From Vesta saturnalis (taxonomy: Eukaryota; Arthropoda; Insecta; Coleoptera; Lampyridae): DNA of 64,000 bases. The DNA lies in assembly GCA_036346205.1 (NCBI GenBank), contig JARFJB010002412.1:762501-826500 (forward strand). The letters run 5' to 3'. Positions within the stretch are counted from its first letter, which is position 1; the number at the start of each line of letters is the position of its first letter. Position numbers and translations under genes: made by a program. The notes beneath the pieces were generated by a model. It worked only from the letters and a program-made list of their open reading frames with translations, did not search any database and was not told where the DNA came from. This document shows, piece after piece, positions 1-11,421 of the stretch.

Positions 1-957
1 TTAATATGTTAGTAGTTAGTGAGTGGACGGAGCATACTTTCTTCTCTAGGTTCCTCACAGAATTGTTACTTTTGCAATAATAATATTAAATCCATTATAA
101 AAATACTTATGTCAATTGTTTCAAATATTTTGCTAAATAATTATTCAAAGGTGCGCTCTAACAAAGTTGCATCAGACTCACATCTAAAAGGGCGAAAATT
201 GACAATAATAATGTAATGTGTAATATGGAAGACTTGAAATGTATTTCTTAGGTTGTTATTTTCTACACCAAAGCTGTGTTGTTTCTGGCAATAGGTTTTA
301 TTTGTTTTTTTTTTATATATAATCAAAGTATATAATACATAGTTTATTTCTTGTTACTTTTTCGAAATTGTAAAATGCCTTATATTTTTATACGCAACTG
401 CATTGTTTTGTGGAATGTATCTTTAGTGTTGTGGGCACTGCACTTGCCTATTACAATTTGTTTTGCGAAATAAATGCATCTGAAGTACGTGTTTTTGCTA
501 AACTTACGAGTATAAAATATGTATTAATTTGTACAGGCACAGACATTAGATAACTTACTTGATTTATTTGTGCATACACTAAAGGTAAGTACGTGTTGAT
601 CATTCCCCATTTTATAGGGTGCGTGTAAGCAGCAAATTTTTGGTCAGTCAAAAAATACAAACAAGTACCTGCCGTGTACTGGTAATTACAGATCTAACAA
701 ATTAAAATAATGAGAAAATTCAAGAGTGTTATCGGTCTGTTATTTCATCTGTTAGAACACTCGCGCGCTTGGTGTAGGACTTCCACTTCAGCATTTGCAG
801 TGTTGCCATTTACTGCCGCCGCGGCCTTTGTTAGAGGTGGCCAAGCCGCAGGTGATTAAATTAACAATATATTTGTTTAAACATGTTATATTTAACGTTT
901 TCATGTTTTTTTTCAGAACATATAGAGTATAAGTTAATTTGCTAAAATACATATATA
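1..957. other. AT-rich stretch, no gene recognised
   Basis: Only short open frames without recognisable motifs are present on either strand. No tRNA fold, long repeat or transposon end was seen. Confidence 0.5.
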
Positions 958-977
958 ATAAAACAGTTTATGAAGTA

Positions 978-1038
<61 letters not shown>

Positions 1039-1072
1039 AATAATTGTGTACTTCATAAACTGTTTTATTTTA
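958..1072. repeat. (AT)n tract inside a 20-bp inverted repeat
   Basis: About 57 bp of (AT)n (979-1036) is bracketed by near-perfect inverted copies of TTCATAAACTGTTTTATT, with arms at about 958-978 and 1051-1070. The right arm belongs to the TIR that starts at 1037, so the left arm is a short inverted copy of TIR sequence. Together they could extrude as a large hairpin. Confidence 0.8.
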
Positions 1073-1285
1073 CTGTTCGAGTGTCCTCGTCCTCGGCGAG
1101 CCTAAACCACCAGAGGCCTACCTGCATTACATACACAAGGCTACAGGAGACTCGTGGTTATTGAACAATGAATATTACCTTTTGAACTACCGCTTCTACT
1201 ACTACATAAACGTAGCACACACGGCGCCTTGTTTATGCATTGCTTGGAGATTTTGTACATTAATTTGTTAACATATCACTTTAAT
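1037..1285 (+). repeat. Left TIR of the 1037-5354 element
   Basis: This is the reverse complement of 5093-5354. The shared blocks include the CCACCAGAGGCCTAC region and the TGTTAAC region near the inner end. Small indels separate the two arms. Confidence 0.8.
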
Positions 1286-4200
1286 GACTGACGTTTACGG
1301 ACACGTCTCCACAGGAATTTCATGCCAATATGGCTGAAGAGATATCCTATCTTTTCTTGATATTTCATATCCTTACTATACTAACCTAACTTCACTTAAC
1401 TTTGTTTTAGCGAGAATGAAAATGTAAACAAATAGAGTAAATTACTACAAACCGTGTAATAAATCATTTGTTTCATCTAGAGATATTTTACTAGCACCCT
1501 TCTTCAATTGAGACGCCTCACAATATTCGCATTGTATACATATTATAACTAGGTTAACGCTGGGTTACTTCTGCGTGTAGATGTGTACATAAGCTAAGTG
1601 CATAAGCATTTGTACGGGTCGCTCCTAATTTCACTTCTTCTTGTAGTGCCCTACATTTATAATATTCCTGTATATTTTTATTCTGTTGGTTAGATTAACA
1701 GTTTTCTGGACTATCAAGTTAACCACGGTCCATTATAGTCTTTAAGTTTAAATTTTCACTCAACGCCTCTATTAAAAGGGTTTTCTTGTTTTTTGTGTTT
1801 TTTTTTTTATGTTATCACTGGTTTAAGTATTAAATTTAAATAGTTCATATCCATCCTACATCTACATTCACGTGTGCATCGGAAAGGTTTTGTATTTTAT
1901 GTAATATATTTAAGCACCTTTAACTTATATATCATATCGTGCATGGATTTGAATACCAATTTATTTTTTAGACAATTCCCTACCTAACACAATATAAGAC
2001 CAAAAACAGACTAATCGTCAAATTAGATCAAAGATAAGGTTCTTGGTTTTTTAAAAATTATATTAAGTTATGATACTAATTAAAAAATGTGGTGCTATAC
2101 ATTATATTATTGCAAAGCATTTTATTTACCTTACTGAACCGTTAAGGAGTCTTTCACACAACAGTTTTTTCATTAGCGCTCTCTGAGTAGTTTTCTTCTC
2201 GAAAGTGTAAGGTATTGTATTTTTTTTCTAATTCGAAAGAATGTGGAGAAATAATATTTGGTACATGTTTTGCAATAATACAAATATGACTGCAGTGGTT
2301 TGGCACTTCTACCCTATGAAAGGGGTTTAAGTTCGGTTATGGTGTGAAAATATAGAAGACAAAAATTTGCACAATAACCCAGATTTATCCGCTTCTTGAA
2401 ATAAACTACGATAGATAAATAGGTACTTGTCGCAATAAAGGAAATTTTTGAACATTTAATACGTACATGAAAGTAATAAATTGAATCGTCGACTAAACCT
2501 ATCCACAAAGATGGGTTTCTTACTATCTCATTCCTGTATCTCCTGACTAATTAAATCTAGGTTGTGCAGTCTTATCTAACGGTTCATTAGTGGATGAGTA
2601 TCATCAACTCCTTTGCTGTAATGAAAATTCAGTTCAGTTCAGAGTAGAAATTCTCACTTTAGTTTTTTTATATCTAAAAATTGTATCTAAAAAGGCATGA
2701 AGCACTACCCATACTTTTAAGTAACCATCTTGCTAATCACTGGTTGATGATGATGATGTGCGCGAGGATGCATCTGCAGCAGCCCAAAGATCACGTACGC
2801 AATTCCGTACAGGTCCTAGACGGTTTAACTATACTACCGTCGCCTAAAGATATCTAACAAGATATTGATTGATATCCTGGTGCAAATTTCTACCAACTTC
2901 CATTTATAATAGTTATCCAGGTACTAAGCTTTCAGTACACTTTTCACATTCGACTAATTTTTACATTTTTACAAAACAAAGGGTGATCGTTTACATTCCA
3001 TTTTCTTTATTACACGCCATATAATTGAACCCTTTTAAACACTATTGATGTTATATTTCATTCAACTTACTTTCACAGATTCGGTCACTTTTATTAAAGC
3101 TGTCTAAGACCAGGCGTTGTTAGAATTTAAAATGTTTTAAGCACTGCTTTCTCCTCAGGCCCGTGTTTATGTATCTCAAAAGTCACCAATTGAAAATATT
3201 TCTTTGTCAGTTCCCATTTGGGCAACTTCGTCCTTATCGACGGAAATGTAATTCTTACTTACGGTTCGCATATCTAACCTGACTGGCGTCTCAACATCAT
3301 TTTGCTTTCTACCACCACCGATTTTTTCTTGCATAAAATTTGACAAGTTTACCCTCCATATAGGATTTTTCATATACAAAACGAACCTTTATATTGCCAA
3401 TTTAAAAACATACCTACACTAATTTTTATAAGAAATCTGCTAATCCTTTTCTACACTATGAGGAAAATTTGCGTTCTAATTTCAAACCGATATGATTTAT
3501 CTAACGTCTCAAAGATATGAAAATATGAACAATTACATTCCAAATGTGAACCATCACCCTGATTTTACTTTATTTACTACTAAACTTCTAATTGAGCGCC
3601 ATTTAAATTTTTTACGAAAGGGTAATATTTTTGATAAAGGCTTTTGTTCCTTTTATATTGAGTACACTTCAGTTACACACATACTAATCTGACTTATAAC
3701 TTTTAATAAATAACTAATAAAGCCATCAAATTTGCGCGGCTAGATAAGGCGTATTTTTTTAGGTAATCTTCAGCGCGCGTTTATTCATTATTCAGCAAAT
3801 ATGTGATGTTCTTAGTGTGGAGAGGTCCATGTCACAATTTCTTACAGTAGTCAATTATAAAACTACAGCTACTTTTCTAAATCGAACTCACAACAGCCGA
3901 TTCTCAGCAAGCAAGGTTTTACTTTTGAATTTTGTATCCACCCTGTACGTTATTATATAAAACGTTTCAAAAACATTTACGATGTCGTCATGAAAGCTCA
4001 ATGCTCACACGGAATTCACGCGAGGTTTAGCTGTGAAAAATACACTAAAAATATCCAGGGAGTTGTTTGTATCACCCTTCCTAATAATATTGGAGGAGTG
4101 TAACATTACTCATTTTTGTATTATACATATACACCGGGTATCCGGATAAGGATACGTAGCGGATCTATCGCGATAATGGTAAGGCTTAGAGGTTCGGGCA

Positions 4201-4890
4201 AAAATCGTTATAAGTAAAGCAAGTAAGAGAAATGGCTGGAAATTTAGAAGTTCGTAACTCGGCCGAAGAAGGCGTAACTGCTATGAAGAAACAAATTCCT
4301 GTTATCTCGGAAAATTGAGTGGTGAGCTTAATTTTGAAAATACCATTTAAGAGCTTAAGTGGTACCGGATCATTTTGTTTTGCGATATTTTTCCGTATCT
4401 CTCATAATAAAGGAGGGGGAGGTCGATGCATTTTGAGTATTTGCATTTCAATCACTCCTGAACCACTCAACGGATTCGAATATCCTTAGTCTAGTTTGAA
4501 AGACCAATTTATAGGATTTTGAAGGGTATTCTTTGTTGGAGCGAATAGTTTTAAATAAATAAACTAGAGGACGTTCTATGCAGGGATTACACATTTTTGT
4601 GATTTTTTGAAAAAAAAGTAAATATAACGGTACTATTTATTTGTCAGACCGTTTCGCTTCTTAAAATTACCTAAATTTTAGTGAAAACCCCATCCGTTCT
4701 CGGTTTATACGAGAAAATGTTAAAAGCTTGAATACCGCAATCGGATCAATTTACCTTGGCGGGGAAACAAACCACATATCCATGGTAACTGCTAAATTGA
4801 AAAGATCACTGATTTGACAATCGTAAAAAGTTATTTATCAGAGTTTCTGTGTCTTGTATATATTTTTTAATCCATTTTTCTTGAAAAAAA
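1286..4890. other. Interior of the TIR element, no intact gene
   Basis: No open frame of convincing length or motif was found. A mariner-type-looking terminus (ACACCGGGTATCC) occurs near 4132, and the sequence from there to 4890 could be the 5' leader of the transposase fragment that follows. At 2750-2830 a short + frame is rich in Asp, Arg and Ala, but I could not assign it. Confidence 0.4.
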
Positions 4891-4891
4891 T

Positions 4892-5104
4892 ATGCCATTT
4901 ACTAACGCGGAAGCGTATGATATGTTGCGCATTTATTTCCAATGGTTCGAAAATTGTGTAATTGCGTCGCGACAATATGCAATGCAACTTCCACAAAGAA
5001 GACAATTTTCTCGAGAAGTATTTTCAAGATCGGCCAGGCGATTAAGCGTGCCGCCGATTCAAGCACATACAAGAGTTTGTTGTCCGTTTTACTTATTAAA
5101 GTGA
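4892..5104 (+). pseudogene. Transposase N-terminal helix-turn-helix fragment (DUF4817-like)
   Basis: The 70-codon frame begins MPFTNAEAYDMLRIYFQ and continues with ASRQYA...PQRRQFSREVF. I recognise this as the N-terminal helix-turn-helix segment (DUF4817 type) that precedes mariner-like DDE transposases in insects. That domain binds the transposon ends. Here the reading frame is cut about 50 residues in, where it runs into the right TIR at 5093, so the DDE catalytic part is absent. The fragment was either captured by the TIR element or truncated by it. Codons up to the break are intact. The family call is from memory of the motif and not from a search. Confidence 0.6.
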
Positions 5105-5354
5105 TATGTTAACAAATTAATGTATAAAATTCTAATTTTCAAGCAATGCATAAACAAGGCGTCGTGTGTGCTGCGTTCCTGCAGAAGTAGAAGCGGTAGT
5201 TTAAAAGGTAATATTCGTTATTCAATAACCACGAGTTTCCTGTAGCCTTGTGTATGTAATGCAAGTAGGCCTCTGGTGGTTTATGCTCGCCATGGGCGAG
5301 CACACTCGAACCGTTTTATAAAATAAAACAATTTATCAAGTACACAATTATTTG
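5093..5354 (-). repeat. Right TIR of the 1037-5354 element
   Basis: Reverse-complement partner of 1037-1285. The inner end overlaps the last codons of the helix-turn-helix fragment. Confidence 0.8.
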
Positions 5355-7620
5355 CGAGTGCAGAAGAGTTTAAAAGCTTGCGTATTAACTACAGTTTCTC
5401 GGTCTTGATAGAGAAGTTAATCATGATTCTCATTCTCAGCTTCACCAGCTTTAGACGTTATCCTCACGAACTCATATGTGATATATCTACTTTAGTTACA
5501 AAAGATCCGCTCAACGATACAGTAGGCAATGAAAAATCGCTTGCTGGACGTCAAGCTTGGCGTGTACTACTTTTATCTCATTTTGTGACGATTGGCCATA
5601 AGCAGAAGTCAATGAAATACATACAATGCTTCTAATGACGATTATATTGCAGCATGATACACGGTTAAAATTTGGTTAATCATGACCTTTGAAGTAGTAG
5701 TCTAGTATAGAAGTAAAATGGTACATGTGTCGGCATCAAGGATTATAGATTTGAAATCCACACAAAATATGCTGTCGTATGACACCCGTATTGAAATAGG
5801 TCATCAAAGGTCAAGATCATGGTTTAACTCAGACCGTATCGGTAATTATACTACACTATATTAACGTAAATCCTCACCGACCTCCTCGGTTTACCCAACA
5901 TACTTGAAATAAGTAGTAGTTTAACTCGAAGAATGTTACCTAATTTGAAAATACTTTGCGATATGTTTAACTGGAATACTCAACAAAATCCTTTCATAAA
6001 TAAATATTTAAAAAAGGTTAACTGTTTTTTTTAACTTATCGGACACTATTACAAAAGAAATTTCAACAATAAATACCTGTATTACATTATCGAACGTCTT
6101 CACTTACAAGTTTAATCATTTTTAAAACGTTACAAGTCATTAATTCTATGACGGCACTATTATACGTCTACCTTTTTAATGTATTGCGAGGTATGTAATA
6201 AAACGTGTGATCCTGATAAACTAGCATTAAGGGAATGAACCAATTAGCAAATTATTCCTTAGTTACTGCAATAATCAGAAACACTAATCCTCCGTGTTTT
6301 TAGAATAACTACATTATACAATATTTGCAAATTACACTGATATAACAAAACATGTGTCCAAGCATATGGGTAATTGCACACATTTAATCAGTCACTCGAA
6401 CTAATGTCGTTTTTGTCCAAGTTTATAATGATCATACCAATCATCTATTATTTTTCTGTGTGATGAATGAAACGTTTCCACATTTCAGGGGTTACCATTT
6501 TACCATTTGAAGTGCTTCCTTCCACAAGTTGAAGCAGGTCTCAATAGTTATACCATCTCTCCCAATGTGCCTATTATAATAACTCCTTGTGATGCCCATT
6601 ATTAACTCAATTGTTGAGGTAGTCACAAAACTGTGTAGCGTTACTGTTCCTAAGTTGATCAACTGCATAAAGTTTCGGTGGTTTATTTCTAAACAAAACT
6701 GAAATAGATTGAGACAGTATAGAATTATTGCAGGGAAAACTTACAGTGCAACTTTGACTAAAAGTGCAGCTATTATTTAGCTAATTATTACGACGAAACC
6801 ATGTTTGAATATTCGCTTTATCCACGAGGTATTCAAGATTTTTGTTAGCAACGTGTTGTGGTACGGTGAATTGATACTTTAAACGCAAATAGTTTACTAG
6901 CAGCGCAAGTTTAACGGAGTTGGGGTTACCCGATAGAGGTAAAAACTGTAAGAGCTTTCAAAGAGCAAAAAAAGAATTGAAGAAGTTTGAACCTTTTATC
7001 CTGTAACCGTAAATATTGACTTTTGACCTCAATTTGTGAGAACTAGGTTATGAATGAAAATAAACGAGATTCATATTTACAATCTGATAAAAGTTGCGAC
7101 GTTTATCCATTGAGAACACGGACATCGACATTTGACCTCAATTTGTAATGGAAAAAACTGAATTATTATCTTTGTTGAAGGTAATTGTAATTGCCATGCT
7201 GCCTATAATCAAACAAAACAAAACCACGGAAAATATGTGAATTAAATTCTTAGTTGGTAATGCGACCAAACGTTTAACCAATCAGAATTACATGCACAAA
7301 CCTGGCCATAAATTCGTCCTTCACCTTTTATCCACATTTGAAAATTGTGTTTTTGAAAATCGCTATTATGTTGGTTTATTTCCTGCACTACTGTGAAACA
7401 CAGTCTTTTTCAAGCCTTCGTTTACCTTATTAGTGAAATTGGTACGTAGGTATTACAAATTTTCAGCAATCATAGTTAGTATAACCTCTACAGGAATTAT
7501 GCTTTTTAATCAATTAACGCAATAGCATTGATTAATAATTCTGCAACGGCAACAGTAGTTTACAATATGATGTATATTTAGTATTACTTTTAGTTGGATT
7601 TAGATACCTGCTAACAAAAT
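5355..7620. other. Intergenic, nothing recognised
   Basis: An 85-codon frame at 5378-5635 (+) has no recognisable motif and is not called as a gene. A phrase TTTGACCTCAATTTGT occurs twice, near 7022 and 7132. Otherwise this is AT-rich unique-looking sequence. Confidence 0.45.
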
Positions 7621-7625
7621 TCACA

Positions 7626-8590
7626 TGGCGAAAAAATCAAAGAAGACGGTCCATTCTGAAGCTCGAAACATTATTAAGAACGTTGTTGACTTCTTTGATA
7701 GGCAAAAAGCAGCTGTTGTATGGTCATTTCCATTAGATAAATCAACCGAGTTAAATGCTGCAGCGAATGGCAAATCAGTTTCTTCCATTAAAGAGATTAG
7801 GTAGTTTTGCTTGAATAAAAATGATTTTTAAATAATCACTGTTATTATTACATTATTAGAGCTGAAACAACGCCATCTGAGAGTGGTGGTTCAACAAAAA
7901 TTACTTTGGATAATATAGATCCAGCTGTATTGAAACGAACTATCCATGAAATTTACATTATGGAAAATAAGATTTTCCGACGTTAAACATGTTGGTTACC
8001 AAGATGCAGGAGAAACATTACGAAAGAATTTGTACCAAATCGGTTTTAAATTTAAAAAATGTCATAATAAAAGAAAGTTATTAATGCAGAGACATAACAT
8101 TGTTGCATGATTTTTTGTTATCTACGTAAATTACGAGAGAAAAATAACTTGGGTCCTAACAGGAAGGCAGTGGCATACTTGGTTGAAACTTACATCCATC
8201 CTTCACATGGTGTCAGTAGTTGCTAGTAATCTGAAGAGGAATCAGGAGTTAACCGGACAGACAGAGCAGGTCCACGCCATACTGCAGTGCATGCAGGTAG
8301 TTTTCATTGATTTGTTGATAATGGACTTTTGATATTTAAATCAAAACGTAAATCAGGAGATTACCATGACGACATGAACGACAGAAATTTTTTAAATTGG
8401 ATGCAAAAGTAATTGATTCCAAATTTACCTCCAAATGGCACTGTAGTATCATAGTATACAAATTAACAAGCCACCTAACCAATCTCCACGAAAACAAAGT
8501 ATTTGTGAATGGCTAGGGTGAAATGGAGTACCAACAACAAGTAACATGTGTCAGGCTGAAGTAGTAACATTGGTCAAGAAATTTAATTAC
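7626..8590 (+). pseudogene. Decayed DDE transposase (IS630/mariner-like insect family)
   Basis: The start is intact: MAKKSKKTVHSEARNIIKNV begins a helix-turn-helix region of about 59 codons that stops near 7804. Homologous pieces follow in shifting frames. One near 7860-7985 includes TLDNIDPAVLKRTIHEIY. One near 8030-8080 covers a linker, and one near 8155-8215 reads NRKAVAYLVETYIHPS, where an intact family member would have an Asp-containing catalytic strand. Another near 8340-8520 includes SDYHDDMNDRNFLNWM and a proline-rich PPNQSPRK segment. The order matches one full-length transposase of about 300 residues. Frameshifts and stops throughout show it is dead. Part of the first break (7805-7860) may be a former intron. 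It lies just upstream of an (AT)n tract and Penelope-like fragments. Confidence 0.6.
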
Positions 8591-8698
8591 TTCAAATCCA
8601 TCTTAGCTGTACTTAAAAATAAATACATACAAATTTATTAATTGAATAAAATTTTATGTACCTAACTAAAAATAAATAAATTTGTTGACAAAATTATA

Positions 8699-8757
<59 letters not shown>
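8699..8757. repeat. (AT)n microsatellite, left flank of Penelope-like block
   Basis: Uninterrupted AT dinucleotides end directly at the 3' end of the minus-strand Penelope-like remnant. Confidence 0.9.
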
Positions 8758-8761
<4 letters not shown>

Positions 8762-8769
8762 TTTCCACG

Positions 8770-10140
8770 AGTGTCAATATATTTACATTTCATTCCGGGT
8801 ATATGACCTCATGTGCTGATCAAATTTTTGTAAAAACCTTCGTTGATTCGTCGACGTTTGGGAAAACTCTCATTTACCATCCTAAGGTCACTAATAACCT
8901 TGTTGTCCTTCGCACTATTCGGAATGAGCTAATGTCTTCTGTGCGTTCCTTGTTATTTATACCTTTGCTATCTTTTACTTTCTTTTATTATTACCTTGGT
9001 TAGATGTTATGCTGATTCTATTCTTCAGGTCTTATTAAAGTTGATATTATATGACGCTGATTGAAAACGTGCCGTTAAAGAAGAGGTTGTGATGTTTTTT
9101 CTTGCTGCTAGTCGATGTTCGTCCAGCCTAGCACTCATTCATCTGTTTGTTTGACCTACGTACGTTCGGTTACAATCTCAACATGAAATCTCGTATATAT
9201 CTTGACCTTCTAGCTTTATGTTGGTTTTTGGGTAGGCAATATGGTTTTCATGCATATTAAGTATCGGTTTGATGTTTTTTTAGAATGCTGCTAATCCGGT
9301 CTGTGGTTCCTTTTAGGTACGATAAGAGCACTTGGTTTGTTCCTCCTCTTTCTCTTCTTGCTTTTTCTTCTTCGATTGGTACGCCTTTTGGATAAGTTTT
9401 TCGGTGAATCCGTTTTGTAATAAAGCTGACTGTAGCGTTTTGATTTCTTCCTTCACGTTTTACTGGTCTGCCTGTCTCTTGAATATCATAATTGGTGTTT
9501 TGACTACGACTTGTAATTGAACTGGATGGTGATGGGATTGAGCATTCAGGTATCGGGTACAATGCGGATTTTCTATAAACTGTGTGTCCTACTTGTTCTC
9601 TCTTCTTGTAGATCAGTACGTCTAACAACGAGATTGAAACTAATAGATCGCCCTGGTGAGTGTTTTCTTTTTAATTAGGATCATGAAGTGGCGCGAATTT
9701 TCTACGTATGATTTTGATTTTTTGGCGTATGGTTGCATTTCTTTAGCGACGTGTCTTGCAAGTTCTTGTAAAGGCGACCCGATCGATCTCTCTATTGATC
9801 TCATTGGTGCCCCAAATTTGTGAATCTTTGGTAATCCATAGAATTTCGTGCATTTCGATGACTTCTCAAATGGTATAAATTTTTGTTGAATTTTTGGATC
9901 GACCTTGGTGTTTCTTGTATTTTGTTTTTGTCGTTTTTTCAATAGGATCTATCGCGTCTTTTGGTATTCTGGGTCTTGAAGAAAATGGTTTACCTTACTA
10001 TTGTAGTCCTCGACCTCCATAACGACTGTCGCGTTTTCTTTGCCTGCGGGAAATACTGCGACATCTGTATTTTTTAATGCCTTGACTTCTCCAGTGAATT
10101 TCCTTTTTAGTATTTGCGCATTCCTCAGTGCTCTGGTCAT
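8770..10140 (-). pseudogene. Penelope-like retroelement, RT and GIY-YIG remnant
   Basis: Read on the minus strand from 10140 downwards. Pieces 10140-9949 (ENATVVMEVEDYN), 9942-9640 (YGLPKIHK...RSIERSIGSPL) and 9628-9257 (LDVLIYKK...GHTVYRK) follow the order of a Penelope-type reverse transcriptase. YGLPKIHK and the LDVLIYKK block are hallmarks of the family. From about 9250 to 8780 a decayed stretch (DIYEISC, DCNRTYVGQTNR, SARLDEHRLAARKN) matches the GIY-YIG endonuclease typical of these elements. The 5' part of the RT is missing and frames are broken several times. Penelope-like elements encode this RT-endonuclease fusion to insert themselves. This copy cannot. Confidence 0.8.
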
Positions 10141-10164
10141 CTCTTTTCGTGTTATTTCTGCTGT

Positions 10165-10440
10165 GTGATCTTACATGTTACGCCGAAAAACATACCCAAA
10201 AGGAGAAGAAGCAATGGCAAGAAGAGGAATAGGAGGAACAAACAAAGAAGCTGCTCTTACCGTACATAAAAGGAACAACAGGCTGAGTTAGAGGAATTCT
10301 AAAAAAACACGATGTTTAAAACGCGCGAAAAGATTGGAACCGTATTGCGTAACCCACGAACCAAAATCAAACTAGAAGACCAAGACATTTACGAAACTCC
10401 GTGTATAGACCCTCGGGTGGGATTCAAAATAAATACAAAT
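10165..10440 (+). pseudogene. Second Penelope-like fragment in opposite orientation
   Basis: On the + strand, RKTYPKGEEAMARRGIGGTN and later KIKLEDQDIYETPC are the same linker and start of the GIY-YIG domain as in the neighbouring minus-strand copy (RKTYPKGVPIEEEKARRERG and its DIYEISC). Only the linker and domain start are present, with stops in between. The two copies lie tail to head in inverted orientation about 30 bp apart, and this one ends at an (AT)n tract. Penelope-like elements are known to insert as partial tandem or inverted copies. Confidence 0.7.
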
Positions 10441-10441
10441 T

Positions 10442-10444
<3 letters not shown>

Positions 10445-10512
<68 letters not shown>
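10445..10512. repeat. (AT)n microsatellite, right flank of Penelope-like block
   Basis: About 66 bp of pure AT repeat immediately follows the plus-strand Penelope-like fragment. Confidence 0.9.
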
Positions 10513-10514
<2 letters not shown>

Positions 10515-10675
10515 TAAGTATTTTATAATGATGTACACAACTTCAACGTTCACTTTGTTAATAGGTGAGAGTGGCAATGACTTTATAGCTAAAACCTGAC
10601 CCGGTTAACTTTGAACCTAGGTTACACGGGTATATCTAAATATTTAATTTCCATGATGTTTAATTGATATCATTA
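10515..10675 (+). repeat. Direct repeat copy 1 (~155 bp)
   Basis: The segment containing ATGACTTTATAGCTAAAACC and CATGATGTTTAATTGA recurs at 11150-11305 in the same orientation with about 85% identity. The two copies are separated by about 480 bp. This may be a dispersed element or a local duplication. Confidence 0.8.
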
Positions 10676-10734
10676 ATAAATAAAGTATTTAATGTACATC
10701 AGTACACATACAAATTGGGTTTAAATCTGGTTGA

Positions 10735-10805
10735 GATTTGCTCTCTCGGTAGCGTAGTTGGTAACGCAGTTGTCTAACAAAGTTCAAATCCCACTCGAAC
10801 AATTC
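10735..10805 (+). other. Degenerate tRNA-like / SINE-head sequence
   Basis: TAGCGTAGTTGG resembles a Pol III A box and GTTCAAATCCC a B box, spaced more closely than in a complete tRNA. The anticodon arm appears shortened. It lies between the two direct repeats and could be the head of a short interspersed element. Confidence 0.35.
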
Positions 10806-11149
10806 AAAACAAATTCCAACGGCTACGTTGCGCCAAAATCATGGATTAAAAACCTGTAATAAACAGGTAAAGCTTTCTTTTTCAAAATAATTCTAATTAA
10901 AGAAAACGAATGAACTACATACAAAGTGTCATGCACATAGTGGGCAGATATGATGACTATACCGTCACATTGTTTATGTATAGATACCACTCAGTACATA
11001 CAAAATTCAACTAAATGTTTAAATTTGATTAAGTATGTTTAGATATAAATTGTATCAAATGAAGGTATCTCCAGTATCTACGAACCACAAGACAACTGAC
11101 GTTCCAACTACGGTTTATGAGATTCAAGGTGTTCAGCCCAACTCCAACG

Positions 11150-11305
11150 CATGAGTTTTTTATAATGTACATAAGTTCAACATTCACTTTGTTAATAGGT
11201 GGGAGTGGAAATGACTTTATAGCTAAAACCTGATCCGGTCAATTTTAAACCTAGGTTGGATGATTGTATCTAAATCTTTAGTTTCCATGATGTTTAATTG
11301 AGAAC
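11150..11305 (+). repeat. Direct repeat copy 2 (~155 bp)
   Basis: Partner of 10515-10675 in the same orientation. It ends about 115 bp before the target duplication of the PolB element. Confidence 0.8.
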
Positions 11306-11421
11306 TTTTTAAAACCCACTTACCGTAAGCAGTTTTATTTGAGACTGTGGAAGGTATATTTTAAGCCTAGTCTCATAGAGATCGTTCAAGACTTTAGGCG
11401 ATACTTGGACTCGGTCTCGTC

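Larger units (their letters stand above)
1037..5354. mobile_element. 4.3-kb element bounded by ~250-bp inverted repeats
   Basis: Sequence 1037-1285 reappears in reverse complement at about 5093-5354 with roughly 85-90% identity by eye, including the outermost CAAATAATTG. The long inverted repeats and a transposase-like fragment inside indicate a DNA transposon or a composite of one. No clear target duplication is visible: the left edge abuts (AT)n and the right edge runs into CGAGTGC. The superfamily is not identified. The interior is mostly non-coding apart from a helix-turn-helix fragment beside the right repeat, so this looks like a non-autonomous or decayed copy. Confidence 0.65.

Noticed and set aside
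2750..2830. Short Asp/Arg/Ala-rich frame resembling a transposon polyprotein
   Set aside because: Fewer than 30 codons, with no second motif nearby.
9332..9520. 62-codon + frame
   Set aside because: Antisense shadow of the Penelope-like coding sequence.
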